From Letharia columbiana (taxonomy: Eukaryota > Ascomycota > Lecanoromycetes > Lecanorales > Parmeliaceae): a stretch of 64,000 nt of DNA. This document shows positions 11,417 to 24,123 of this stretch, in pieces (position 1 is the stretch's first letter; each line of letters starts with the position of its first letter). Position numbers and translations under genes: made by a program. The DNA lies in contig NW_023501071.1 in the NCBI RefSeq assembly GCF_014066305.1, positions 1 to 64,000 on the forward strand. The letters are read 5' to 3'. The notes under the pieces were generated by a model. That model worked only from the letters and a program-made list of their open reading frames with translations, had not been told where the DNA came from and ran no database searches.

Positions 11417-11698
11417 TATTAATAGTAGACTAAACTTTAGTATTTTTATAGCGTTAGAAAGCGTATACTAAACTCTATAATTTACGAAATTATAAAGAAA
11501 TAACATTCGTAGAGAGCTAATTATTTTAGAGTATAAAGCTTTTATATATAAATTTTTAATAAGAAAGCTTAAGAGGGCTAGCGAGCTAACTTAGTTAGTC
11601 TAGCTAAAAGGCGTAATAACCTCGAATTTATAATTAACTATATATATAAATTTAAGATTTTTAAGCTTAACTCTATCTTATTCTTTTATATATATTAA

Positions 11699-13710
11699 TT
11701 ATTAATAAAAAAAATAAGAATTATTATAAATAATTAACGATTATAAAATAATTAATAATTTAAAATTAGAGAGACTTTAATATTATTAACTAGTAAATTC
11801 TTTAATAATATTATCTCTAGCTTTATAATTTTTTTTATTAATTAATTCTTTATAGTAGATATTAATTTTAATTATATATTAAGATCGAGATTATAATATC
11901 TTAGAATTATTAGCAATTATAAATAGAATATCGATATCTATATTTTAGCGATAAAATTATTTTAAGAAGTCTTCGCGTATAAGCTTTTAATCTTCTAGTA
12001 TTATAAGAGAATCTTAATATTATCTTTTCTAGAGTAAATAGTAAACTAGGTTTTTTATTTATTATTCTATTTATTAATAATCTATATTATCTAATTTAAA
12101 AATATATATAAAAAAATTATAATTGTTAATTAAATTCGTTTATTATAAATTACTTAAATTAGATTTTTTAATATATCTCTTAAACTTAATATATACTATT
12201 ATACTACTTATTCTATAATCTATAAATAAGTAAATTAGAATCTTATTATAATAACGATAAATAATATATAGCTCTTTAAAATGAATAAATATATTTATAT
12301 TTATTAAATTATATCTACTTCTAAGATTTTTTAATTTCTAAATCTTAATAAATAATTAAATAATTATTATTAGATTTAGACTAATTCTATACTATCTTTA
12401 TTTATTATTATATTTATTATTTATTATTATTAATATTAAAAAGAAAGTAAGATTTATTACTATTTTTACGTCGAAATATACTTATTAATATCTTATATTA
12501 AATATTATTAATTAAGAAAGTCGACTTTATACTAAATAGAGATTTAAATAATATCTTAAAATTAGATATTTAAAGAGAAATTAAAAGAGATATATAAACG
12601 AATAAAATGTTAGAAATAAAATGAGATTGATATTTAATATATAAATTCTATTTTTCTATTATAATAAAAACTTATATTACTTTAATAATATATCGCTATA
12701 TTATTCTTAACATTTTAAATTAAAAATTAATTCTTTCTTATTAACGTTATAATTAATAATTATATATTTAAAACGAAATAATAATATTAATATAGAATTA
12801 ATATTTAATTTTAATAATTTAAATCTTAATTAATCTAGCTATTAACGCTTTTCTACTTAATATAATATATATTTAATTTACTTTAATATTACTAATTTAC
12901 TATTATATTATTTTAAATATTAAAATTAAGATTATATTTTTTTAATTAATATTTTAATTATTAATTATATTAATAAGAGCGTATATTAATATTTTAGAAC
13001 TATTAAATAAATTTTATTAAATATTAATATAGAATTAAAATCTAACTTAAACGCTTTAATAATTAAATTAATTTAATTAATTATTAACTAAATCTTTTAT
13101 ATATAAAGATTAAATCTTCTATCGCGCTAAAATTATTTTTAAATCTCGAGATCTTTATTATTAATATAAAATTTTTTTCTTTAAGTAATATTATAATATC
13201 TTTTACTTAAGCGTTAAAATATTAAAATATTATATTCTTTACTTTTAATTAGACGATCTTATTTTTAAATTAATATCTTTAATCTTATAAAAATAGTAAT
13301 TAATTTATTATAAACGAAGGCGAAAAAGAAATAATATCTTTTTCTATCTTTAGAGTAGAAGAAAAGAAAGAAATAAATAAATTAATCGTAAATTATAAAT
13401 AACTTAATATTTAAAAATTACGAATTAATAAAGTTATAATATTAAAATAAAGCTTTTTTATTAATAACTATAAAATAAAATAAAAATTAATTAAATTAAT
13501 AAGATTATCTTTAATAGATATATCGCGTATATAAAAATATCGAAATATATAAAATATAAGAGAAAGCGTATATATATAGCTATAGATATTTAAAGTATAT
13601 TTAAAATATAAAAAGAAGCGCTTATATATAGCTCTATAATATATATTAATAAAAAAGAAATTAATTTTTTTCTCTAATTAATTTTCTAATTAATATTTAA
13701 ATATAATCTA
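11699..13710 (-). pseudogene. Inverted hAT copy M2, part carrying transposase N-terminal half
   Basis: Reverse complement of about 38035-40085 of the full hAT element, including the region upstream of the catalytic core. It resumes immediately after H2 at the same hAT position where H13 interrupts the other copy (59139). Heavily RIP-mutated, no open frame. It ends where the coding Helitron H4 starts. Confidence 0.82.
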
Positions 13711-14170
13711 TTAATATATTTAAAAGAATAAGATAGAGCTAAATTAGAAAATCTTAAATTTATATATATAGTTAATTATAAATTCGTTAGATCTACGCTT
13801 TTTAATTAGATACCGCGAGTAAATAAATTAACGTCTATAATTATTAAAAATCTATAAAAATCTATATATAGAAATCTTATTCTCTAAAATAATTAACTTT
13901 CTATAAATGCTATTACTTTATAATTTCGTAAATTATAGAGCTTAATATACGCTTTCTAACGCTATAAAAATAATAAAGTTTAGTCTACTATTAATAAGTT
14001 AAACTAATATTTAAATATTATAATTATATTAAACGCGTTCGAAATCGAATAATAATTCTTTTATCTATTTATATAATTATTATTTCTTTACTACTCTATT
14101 AATTCTATTAATTTTACTAATATAAATATATTTACTCTCTCTACTCCTCGCTCTTATATTATTAAATCTA

Positions 14171-14756
14171 CGAGTAAAGGCCTATAAATTAAATTCATAT
14201 CCTTTTTTTTTTAAGGGCTGTCGAGCAAATTTGGTGAGCGAACTTTTGATAGACGATATTTAAGTTCGTTGCTTTTAAATATTTATAAGATTAAATTTAG
14301 TAACTCTTTTTTTTTCTGAAAGCCCATATTTCGTTCTATGATTTTAAAAAAAAAATCTTAAAATTTTAATAGAAAACAAAAAAGTTATTCTAAAATCAAA
14401 TAATGTGTACCTGTTTTTTGATCAGGGCTGTCCGGCTGTCGAGCGAACTTTGGTGAGCGATATTTGAATTCCTTGCGCTTTAATAGTTATAAGACTAAAT
14501 TTAAGAATTCTTTTTTTATCTAAAAGCCCACATTTCGTTCTATAATTTAAAAAAAAAATCTTAAAATTTTAATAGAAAATAAAAAAGTTATTAAAGGGTT
14601 AAAAATAGGATAAGAGATTTTAATAGTTACGGACGCTAATTTATTTACCTACGGTGTCTAATTAAAAAGCGTAGACCTAACGAATTGATAATTGGCTATA
14701 TATACAAATTTAAGATTTTCTAGTTCAGCCCTATCTTATTCTTTTATATATATTAA
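14171..14756 (-). mobile_element. Short Helitron-like element H5 (586 bp), inverted inside H4
   Basis: Left edge CGAGTAAAGGCCTATAAATT after A; right edge CTTTTATATATATTAA before T. It is the least damaged short copy: GTGAGCGAACTTTTGATAGA and ATAATGTGTACCTG keep CpA/TpG. Because H4 starts in the opposite orientation 460 bp away, the pair mimics 150-bp terminal inverted repeats, but the two ends belong to different copies. Confidence 0.85.
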
Positions 14757-15889
14757 TAAGATATATATATCTCTTCTATTCTTTTTTTAAAGTCTCTATT
14801 AATATCTCTAAATCGTTTTTTAACGAATTTATTATTATTAATAATTAAGATCGTAAGCGAGTTTAATAGCTATCTACTACTATTTATAAACGTATTAAAA
14901 AATCTTTAAAAAGAGTCTAAACGAATATATTCTTTCTTATATACTCCTTCTAAATTAGCGATAATATCTTCTTATCTAATAATACTATCTTTTAAAATAT
15001 ATCTTCCTCTCTTATCTATTCTTTATTACTTTATTTTAAAATCTCTTAACGCGTATTAGATTCTAAATATTATTAAGAAAAAGCTCTTAATTAAGAGAAA
15101 AACGCTATCGAATAAATCTCGTATAAAAAATTTTAATAATAACTTTTTTAATAGTTTATATTCTTTTAATCTATTTTCTAGCTTTTATTTAAATTTTACT
15201 TAATCTTTAATAAGACTTACTAGCTATATTACGCGTTATTTATATATTATAAAATCTATATAATATAATTTAAATTCTATAAACTAGATTTATAATAGCT
15301 ATAATATAATATTATAAAAAGATAAAATAGCTAAGTAGTATTATAATAGCGAAAAAATTAAAGTTAATATATTTAAAATAAATATTAATTAAAAAGTAGA
15401 TAATATAGAATAAAACTATAAAAGTATTAAAATAAGTATAAATAATTCGATTAACTTTAGCGAGTATATTATTAATTAAATTCTCTATTTTTTAGCGCTA
15501 TAAAACCTTAAATTTTATTAATAATTATAAAGAATTTCGTCGCTATAGCGTTTAGTATAATAATATAATCTCTATAATCTTATAATAAATTATTATTAAT
15601 TATTTAATCGCTTTATATATATATAAAATTTAGAAAGTAATTACTACTTATATATTTATTTTAACGCCTTTAAAGAACGAAAAATTAATTTTTAATTAAA
15701 TCTATATTATAAATAGTATTTAAGATTAATTTATAATATAATATAATTTTCTTCTAATCGCGTTTTTTATATTAATTTTACTAGATATAATTATTATAAT
15801 TATATTAATTAGATACTTTATTATAAAATAGCTATAATTCTTAAAAGTATTAATTTCTATATTAATATTCTTTAATTGATATTTAAAAG

Positions 15890-18800
15890 ATTAAAGATTA
15901 ATTTAAATATACGAGGCTATAAGCTACTCTATAAAAACCTACGATACTATAATCTATATATTTATAATTATTCTATTTTAAATAAAATCGCTATCGTCTA
16001 AAAGAGTAATATCGATAATCTATTAGATATATTTAAGATTAAAGATATATTAATAGAGGCTAAAAGTAGTAAGAGATTTAATATTCTATATTAATATTTA
16101 ATCTATATATCTTTATACTATTCTCTTATCTTCTTATTTAATAAATAGTTATAATATAATAATATATTCTATATAGATAATATATTAAATAAGAGTTTTC
16201 TTATCTAGCGAAGTAGAAATAGCGAAATTATTTTATAAATTAGAGGGATTATTAATTAAGATAGCTTTATATAAGTAACGCTTATTTTATATTATAGATT
16301 TATCTTATTTATTTCTTTTATTCTATTATTTATTAACTTTCTATAAATATATAATATAAAATTATTTTAATAAATTTAATTATTTTCTTTATTATAATAA
16401 ACTATTATAATATTTTATCTACGATATTTATATAGCTATTAAAAGTAATAAACTCTATTAATTAAAGATAAATTAGAAGATTATTTAAGTTAATATCTAT
16501 TAAGTAATTATTAATATTTATATTAATAGAGTTACTATAGACGATTAGACTAATAAATAATATATTATTATTATTTTCTTCTATTAAGAAGATCTACGAT
16601 TTATAAAATAACTCTATTAGAATACTATTACTCTATTTATTAAGTTTAACTAATCGAACCTCTTTATAACTTTTATCTATAATCTAAAATAGATCGAGAT
16701 TATTAAAAATTTTTTACTCGATAAATATACTATTAATTAATCTAATTTAATTACTAGATTATTTAGATTAACGCTAAAACCCCTTATAAATAATATTTTA
16801 AAGGGGAAGATATTAGATATACTTCTATTCTTCTTACCTCTTATTATAGTATAATAATCTTTCTTTATCTTATCTAGTAGAGTAATCTTTTAAATAATAT
16901 ATTAATTAGATAATTAATATAAATAATAGTCTCTAAGAGTACTTCTAATATAGTTTAATTTCTTATATATTATAATTTCTATTAGTTAACTCTATAGTAC
17001 TATTTAAAAAAAATCTTTATTTCTATAAAAGCGAAGTATAGCTAATTAAAATATCGATTAATTTTAATTCTAACTAACTTTATAAATAATAAATCGAGTT
17101 TCTACTTATATCTATATTATAGAATTTTAAAAACGAGGTTTATTATATATCTATATTCTTATTATATTATACTCTAAAGATTAATTCTTTAATATCGCTA
17201 AGATAAATATCGCTATTAATATTAATATTTCTAATTAAAATCTATTTCTTAATCTCTATACGATTATTATTAAATATATACTTTATAGAAATTATAATTA
17301 ATATACTATTAATAGAATAAATACTATTTTATCTTATTAGAATTTAGATAAGAATATATATAATAAATAGTTTTCAAAGAACTTTAACGACTATATTATC
17401 TTTAAATTAAATTTTAAATATTCTATATATTATCGACGTAGGCCTATTAAGATATTAGATAATAAATCTAAATAGAATTATTAGATAATATTTTATAGTT
17501 TTTATTTATTAGCTAAGTATAACGCTTATATTAATATAAAGATTTATATTAATATTAAAGTCTATAAATATATTTTTAAATATATTTATAAGAGTAGTAA
17601 TTAAGTTAATTTTTAAATAGAGCGTAAAATGTTACGATACGCTAAGATCTTCTTTAAAGTTATTAGTTAATTAGATCTAGCGTAACTTAATATCGTATAT
17701 ATCTACTCTATAGACATATAGAATAATTAATATCTTTTATATTATATATTAAATTATAATATAGTTATATTATTTTCTAATAATATAATAATAACATTTA
17801 AAGATTATTTAATAGACGTCTATTAAGTTATTTCGCTTCTATATTAATTATCTATTTCTTCTTTAAAATCTTACTTATCTTAATATCAAATACGCTTCTA
17901 TACTAGTACTTATAGTTTTACGAGTTACTATACGATTCTATTATCTACTAAGTAATTCTTTTAATAGATTAATCGCTATATCTCTTAATAGTAGCGAGAT
18001 TATAATCCCTAGCTTCTTAATAGAATAAGTTCGCTTTATTATTAAGCTTATAGAAGATATACTTAATAAGATACTTAATAAATACTTTAGTCTACTACTA
18101 CTATAATAAAATTAGTTAATAATATTAAAGTCGATATAGTAAGAGTAAAAACGAAAATATAGGCTATTATAACAGCTAAATTTAAAGAAAACTACGAAGA
18201 AAACTACGAAGAAGAATAAGAGCATAGATAGTAGCAGTCTTATTTAAGTGAGTATACTCTCCATAATTCTATATTAGGCCACTATATAGAATTGCGGAGA
18301 TTCTTCCCCTCGCCTTAATAATGCTTCACTTTCTATCTTATCTCTTATCTCTTTTCTCGCTTCTCTTCTTATCTCTTAACTCGTCTTTTAACTTACTTCT
18401 CCACTTAACTATATTTAATTTACGAAGAATATAAAGGCTATAGACTAAGGATAGATATATAAATATATAGACGACGTATAATTAATATAGCTATTCAGAG
18501 ATACAGCTACGAGAATATATCTTTTTTTTATTCTTTATAGATATATTATTACGATACGTTAAGGTCTCCTCTAAAGCTATTAGCTAATTAGACCTAGCGT
18601 AACTTAATATCGTATATATCTACTCTATAAGCATATAGAATAATTAATATCTTTTATATTATATATTAAATTATAATATAATTATATTATCTTCTAATAT
18701 AAAAGCGATATAAATTAGAATAGTATAGACTTAGACTAGGTAAATAAGATTTAAAAGTATTAAAACGTACGATAAATAGGCTCTACGAAAGTCTATTAAA

Positions 18801-19100
18801 GGATTTTTAACTTTAAATTATATAATTATAATTCTTCTATTAAACGATTATCTATCTATCTTTTAAATTAATAAGATATAATATTTAATAATAATAATAA
18901 TTTAAATTAGATAGTTAATATAGTAGATTAATACTAGATTAAGCTAATAGTCTTTTTCTAGCTAAATTAATAATATTAATAGCGAAGATAAATAGAAGAT
19001 CTCTTTTATATTAATTTATCGAAGTAATATATTTAAAAAAAGAATAAGCGAGATATATTTAAATAGAGTTTACGTTAGAGGCGTAGAGGTATTATTATTA
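15890..19100 (+). pseudogene. Helitron Rep-helicase (RepHel) remnant
   Basis: In intact form, a rolling-circle replication initiator fused to a PIF1-type helicase. The clearest block is 17374-17629: SKNFNDYI, then YRRR, then AKYNAYINIKIYIN and YKYIFKYIYK, matching the 'KPF..YP.YRRR....YNPYL..K(F/Y)NAHINVE...(V)KYL(F/Y)KYIYKG' stretch between Rep and helicase domains. The frame resumes at 18701 after a nested LTR element, with KYQNVRQIGSTKVYQRIFNF (A.R.I...EA.WRIF.F type), then LSIYLLNQQDIIFN and, near 19000-19080, the FY..LSKQYI*KK..(R)..F..RRRG block. Between 15890 and 16860 another frame is open apart from Gln/Trp-type stops but was not recognised. The Rep catalytic HUH motif and the Walker motifs were not found. 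RIP plus truncation make it non-functional. Confidence 0.83.
17630..18699 (+). mobile_element. Small LTR element (TRIM-like, 1070 bp) in the Helitron frame
   Basis: Two 153-bp direct repeats, 17630-17782 (TGTTACGATACGCTAAGATC...TCTAATA) and 18547-18699 (TATTACGATACGTTAAGGTC...TCTAATA), flanked by the 5-bp duplication TAAAA (17625-17629, 18700-18704). Removing the element and one duplication restores the Helitron frame. The 764-bp interior has no recognisable gag or pol and keeps some un-mutated sequence (18230-18330). LTR ends were probably TG...CA before RIP. Too short to be autonomous. Confidence 0.9.
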
Positions 19101-19104
19101 TTAG

Positions 19105-21416
19105 AATTAGTATAGATACGATACTAGTATAAGTAAGATAGAATAAGAATAATAAGACTATCGAACTATATAGATAATAAGAAGATATAATATAATAGAG
19201 AATACCTTCGTTAAGGCTCGCTAGCTATAGGGTTAAGAGATATATTAAGAATACGCTTATAATATTATTTCTCTCTCTTAAATAATTATAGTCTCTATAG
19301 CTAATAGATCGAAGATATAGATTTATTACTTATCTTATATCTCTAAATATTTATAATTCGTATAGTTCTTAATTAAAGAGAATTAAGATCTTAGAGATAT
19401 AGCTATATCTTATCTACGTTTAAGTAAGATTCTTTAAATTCTTCTTTTATTTAACTTACTTACTATAGGCCTTTAAAAGAATTAAATAATTTTATTATAT
19501 ATATATATATTATACTCGCTGAAAATTTATAAAAATAAAGAACTTTTAATATTCGAGACTTTTAATATAATACGCGTTCTTAGCGACGATAATAATAGTA
19601 ATAGACTTTATATAAATTCTCATATTAGCCTCGTCGCTAGCTAGAGATATAGCGAGTATAGAGAGCTTAATTTAAAGGAAATCGATGAAAGAATAAGTAA
19701 GTAATAATTATAATTATCTTAGTAATCTATAATAACTCTTAAGTTAATATTCTAGCTTAAAGAATTTTAATGAAATAATACGATATAATTAGTCGAGGGC
19801 TCTTAAATTAAATTAAATCGAATCGAGCTATAAATATTAAAACTCTAATCTAATATTAAGTAAGTTTCTTTATAGAATACTATATAATCGATATCGATAA
19901 AGGCTATCGACGACGATAGTAAGGTTTATAAATAACGTACTATAGCTTTAGAAGATCTTTACGTATATAATAATAAGGGAAGCCCGCTTAGTAAATTTAA
20001 TATAAGATAGTTATTAAGTAATATAAGTCTAAGAAATCGATTTTACGAATATAAAAGAATAAGGCTATTCTAATATCGAATAATTTTAATTCGTTTAAAA
20101 ATACGATATTCGAAGTATTATCGAGTTATATATTAATCTTAAGTATATTATTTCTACGTTTATAAAAAGCCCTAGTAACTAAGCTCGTATACTTTATCGA
20201 AATTTATATCGAGTTCGAAGTATTTATTATACTTTTATATATAAGTCTAATTCTTATCTATAAGATTCTCTATCTTTATAAGACTTAAACTCTATATATT
20301 AAAAGTAGGGCGAGTTATAATTAAGTATTTACCCTTCTTCGCGTTAGCCTTAATCTTTATCTTTATATATTACTCCGCGAATCTTTTAATCTTCTTTTTA
20401 ATAAATTCCTTAATAGATTATTAATATTTAAGCTATATTTTTATAATATATTTCTTTAATTAAGGCGTAGTCTAATTTCTTATTATTAGACGAATTAAGT
20501 TATAGAAACGAAGTTTCGATTTCTTTCATATATCGTTTATTAGACTATTATTTCTAAGAAGATTAAGACTATTATTCTTAAAATTATATTCGATATATTT
20601 AATAAGATTATTATAGAATTTAAGAAATAATTAACTTTCTTAACTTATTTTATTATAAGTATATTAATAGATTATTCTAAGAATAAATAAGAGTATCTTA
20701 TATACGTTATTTAAATAATTTAAAAGATTATTAACTATAGAGTATAAGCGATATCGTTATCTAATAAATACGTATTAACTAACTTTCTCTTTAAGTCTTA
20801 TTATAACGTAAATAATTTTAAAAGTATTAATAGAGAAATAATCATTATTATAAGTAAGCTTGTCTTGAATTCTTATTTTCCAGTCATTAAATGATATTAA
20901 ATTAGTGCTCGTAAAGATAGGTGAATCTGATAGCCTTGAGCTGAGTGGCTGTCTGACTAGCTATGGCGATATTGATCAATATCGGATTTACTCTGAGTAT
21001 CTCGAAATCTCGTGATATAAGTGGTGGTGGGGATGGGGGTGGAAAGGCAGAAATGCCAGCCGAGTTTTGGGCCTGTGTCTCTTCTTATTATTCTGGTATC
21101 TCCTATGAAGGAGAAGAAGCTGAGATGTTAGGCGGATTTTGGCCTTGTGTCTCGGGTTCTCGGGCTTGATTCTCCTCTGGCTGACTCGATGTTCTACGAT
21201 ATCACTAATAAAGGTCCTTAGCGGATAAAGAATGTTACACTCGTGATATGCGGAGTAATAGCGAGTTAGAAGGTGAATATCTTCTATATAAATCGTCGTA
21301 TATAAGATAAAGCTAGTCGCGGTATATAGATAATCGGCGATATAGAGATATATATCTTAGTATTAATATAGATAAATTTAAGTAAGAATTTAAGAAACTT
21401 ATAATATATTAAATAT
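19105..21416. repeat. Unclassified repeat E, copy 1, left part
   Basis: Parallels 46724-48915 (copy 2): shared start AGTATAGATACGATACTAGT, the CTCGCTAGCTATAGGGTTAA block, the VYNNKGSPLSK-coding block near 19955 and the GATGTTCTACGATATC block near 21190. It has one long frame with mostly RIP-type stops (see copy 2) but no recognised domain. The extra 19490-19860 segment is also found inverted at 3845-4280. E begins inside the Helitron reading frame, so it inserted after H4. It is interrupted after 21416 by the copia element. Confidence 0.7.
20860..21240. other. RIP-spared patch in E copy 1
   Basis: Normal composition with many CpA/TpG. The matching patch in copy 2 (48250-48780) is also spared. 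It includes a two-fold imperfect repeat of GARATGCCAGSCGAGTTTTG-type sequence (about 21045 and 21120). A 68-codon ATG frame (20963-21169) lies here, but its counterpart in copy 2 has a different start and frame, so I do not call a gene. Confidence 0.7.
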
Positions 21417-21921
21417 TATTAATTTTAATAGCTTATAGTTTTTAGTTATAATTTATAACTATTAGCTATAATATAATTAAGAGTTATAGTTATATAGTTA
21501 TAAGTAAATATAATTATAAATAATATAGTTATAGATAATAGTAGTTATAAGTAATATAATTATTAATAATAATAATTATAGATAATATAGTTATAGATAA
21601 TAGTTATATAGCTATAGCTATAATATACTAAGGTAATTAATTTACTTAGCGTATATATAAAACTAATATATTTAAAAGACTAAGATATAACTCTTAAAGT
21701 AATTTAATTTACTATAGACTATAAATCGAAATCGAATAACTTAAAGAAATAAATCTTTAGTAATTTAATAAGCGACTTTTTATATTTATATTAAATCTAT
21801 ATCTACTATATAAAGTTCTTTTCTTATATTCTATTTATCTATATATATAATCTATTTATATAGTATTTATATATAGCTCTAGCCTTAATTATATTAAGTA
21901 TAGTCTATTATATTACTAATA
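21417..21921 (+). repeat. Copia left LTR
   Basis: Starts TATTAATTTTAATAGCTTAT and ends ATTACTAATA (TG...CA before RIP). Contains TTATAGTTATA/GATAATAG-type short repeats. The right LTR has the same length with scattered transitions. Confidence 0.94.
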
Positions 21922-22019
21922 GATTATAAGCTTAATTAGTTATTAATCGAGATTTTAATCTTTCGCTATATCTATCTATTATCGCTATAATCTCTCTAAA
22001 TATTAGAGAATATAGTTAT

Positions 22020-24123
22020 CTCGAGGATTTCGTCTAAGGATACTCGGAGGTAGGGCTATAGTAGACTAAGGAATAAGATCGTTTATTTATTAAATAGATA
22101 GCGTTATTAACTAAGGGCCTTTTTTATTTAAAAAGAAAAGAAAAGAAGGAAGAAGAGGAGAAAGAAGATCTTCTACTCGATTTGAATAATTTGCTAATAA
22201 TCGATTTATTAAAGAAATTAAATAAGGGACTTATTAATAAATTGTATATTAAAATAAAAGTTCTAAAGGATTTAAACTATTATCTATAGATTTAAAATCA
22301 TCGATAATTTCTCGAAGAACGGGGTATCTTTAAAATAGTGTTAGGGGAATTATTAATATTTATACGATTCGATAGAGAGTTAGTTAAATAATAAATTATT
22401 TTAGATAGATAAATCGTTATACTAATTAGAGATAATATTAATCGAAATTAAAAGAATTATATTATCTATCTTATTACTTTTAAGTTTATATAAGATAAAC
22501 TTCGTTAAATTTATAAAATAAGTAATAAAGAACGTCTTTCGATTATATTATAGAAGTTTCTTAAATATATTAAATTAGTAAACTAGATAATTGATTAAAT
22601 AATAATAGATTTATAAAACTTATAAAACGAAGTTACGAATTTAAATCTAGTTTATATATTATATAATCTTACTATAATAACGATAATTATAAATACTTAT
22701 TAGAAGAGTAAATTCGATATAGTTAAATATAACTTAAGAATTAATAATAATCTTATTATCGAAATAATTATAGAATATCTACGAATTATAGAGTAAGATA
22801 GATAGATTAAGAATAAAGACTTATTTATATATAATAAACGAAAGAGTTAGTTAGATTAAAGACCTCTTAGAGATATAAGTAAGATAGAATACTATAACTA
22901 TAAGAAAATCGAGTATTATAAGAGAGAGTATTTAAATAAAAAGAATAAAAAGAATAAGAATTATAAAACGAAGGATTTAAATAGGCGAAATTATAAATTA
23001 AAGAATTAATTAAAGGATTTAAAGATATTTAAAAATAGTAGATAAGAATACTTAGATTATATTATAGTAATAATAAATAAATTAAATAGCGATAGTAATA
23101 TTAGCGATATAAGCGATATATATAATTAAAAGAAAGACTTATAGATAATTAAGAAAAAGTTAGAGCCTATAAATAATATACTATTAATAAAGAATTTCTT
23201 TATAATAATAGATTTTTTAGAAGATAGTAGCTAGCTAATAGACTTCGAAGCGACTCGCTATATAATATTAAATAAAAAACTATTTATCGACTTATAGTCT
23301 TATTTAAAAGAAGTAGAATTCGATAATTAAGGCGAGTTAATAGCGATAGATAAGAGAATTATTTAAATTTATATAGATAATTATATATAGATTATAATAG
23401 ATACTCTATATATTTTAGAAATAAATAATAATCTATTATCTATTATAGTATTAAATCGAAAGGATTTTAAGATATAATTCGAAAATCTATATATTAGAAT
23501 TATTAATATATTTATAGATAAGACGATAGTAAGAGATTATACGAGAAATAGTCTATATTAATTAATTAAATTAATATCTAATAGAGTATTCGCTTTTAGA
23601 GAGTTAAGATCTTCTAATAAAAGTATATCTATATTTATAAAATAAGAATAAGTTAATTATTTTCGATTAATGTATTAACGATTAAGTTATATCGAAGCGT
23701 ATTATCTAAAGAATCTATATCTCTATATAAAAGATATAGAGGAAAAAAAATTATTAAAAGAATTCTAATATAATATATATAACTTTATAAAAATAGTTTA
23801 ATAGATTAATAAAAATCTTAAGCTAAAGAAAATAGTATTAGAAGCTTAAATATATATTAACTTTTAGAGATTATAGCTAGTATTATAAGGGGTAGTAAGT
23901 AATTTATATCTCTTATTAATAAGATTATTAACTAATTAAATCTCGACTCTATTATATTAAAAAAATAGATCTATATCTTTATTTTTAGAAATATAATTAT
24001 AATTAATAAAATAATTAGAGTAAAAGAAATAATATTAATTAGAATTAATAATATAGAAGAGTATAAGTTAATCGAGAATATATTTAAGAAATAAGATATT
24101 ATTATAAAATTTATAATTACTTA
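22020..24123 (+). pseudogene. Copia gag and start of pol
   Basis: Nucleocapsid and upstream polyprotein of the copia element. The zinc knuckle C-x2-C-x4-H-x4-C at 22881-22934 reads KIEYYNYKKIEYYKREY, where each Cys and the His have become Tyr by RIP (TGY to TAY, CAY to TAY). Upstream (22130-22870) is a charged, Lys/Asp-rich frame with Gln-type stops, as expected of gag. Downstream (23200-24123) should hold protease and integrase, but I could not place their catalytic residues with confidence. Interrupted by H6 at 24124. Confidence 0.85.

Larger units (their letters stand above)
7599..11698 (-). mobile_element. Helitron-like element H2 (inverted), host to three later insertions
   Basis: Reads TAAGTAAAGGCCTATGAATT at the left and CTTTTATATATATTAA at the right, that is, the reverse complement of the family's ends, with A before and T after. 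Inside are a Tc1/mariner remnant (7831-8085), short Helitron H3 (8660-9255) and a 790-bp MITE (10627-11416); without them about 2.45 kb remain. The tandem GCTTAGCTCTCTAA module lies about 8300-9700 in reverse orientation. No open frame recognised; non-autonomous. Confidence 0.78.
13711..19104 (+). mobile_element. Coding Helitron H4, 5' end and Rep/helicase region, truncated by E
   Basis: Starts TTAATATATTTAAAAGAATA after A. The first 450 bp are the family 5' region; after nested element H5 it continues into the part that other short copies lack, with a degenerate Rep-helicase frame (see 15890-19100). The same 5' end leads into the same coding region in H16 (63195-64000), which ties the short non-coding copies to this protein. 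The 3' half of the helicase and the right terminus are missing because repeat E begins at about 19105. Confidence 0.8.

Noticed and set aside
13711..14756. A TIR transposon of about 1 kb with 150-bp inverted repeats
   Set aside because: The two inverted ends belong to H4 and to an inverted nested copy H5; each has its own other end or continuation, and H5 has its own A|T junctions.
17630..18699. The 153-bp repeats as a Helitron-internal duplication
   Set aside because: The TAAAA duplication on both sides and restoration of the Helitron frame show a separate LTR-type insertion.
20963..21169. 68-codon frame in the spared patch of E, and the 74-codon frame at 48554-48778
   Set aside because: They lie in homologous DNA but use different frames and starts, so neither ATG frame is conserved; both depend on the patch lacking RIP stops.
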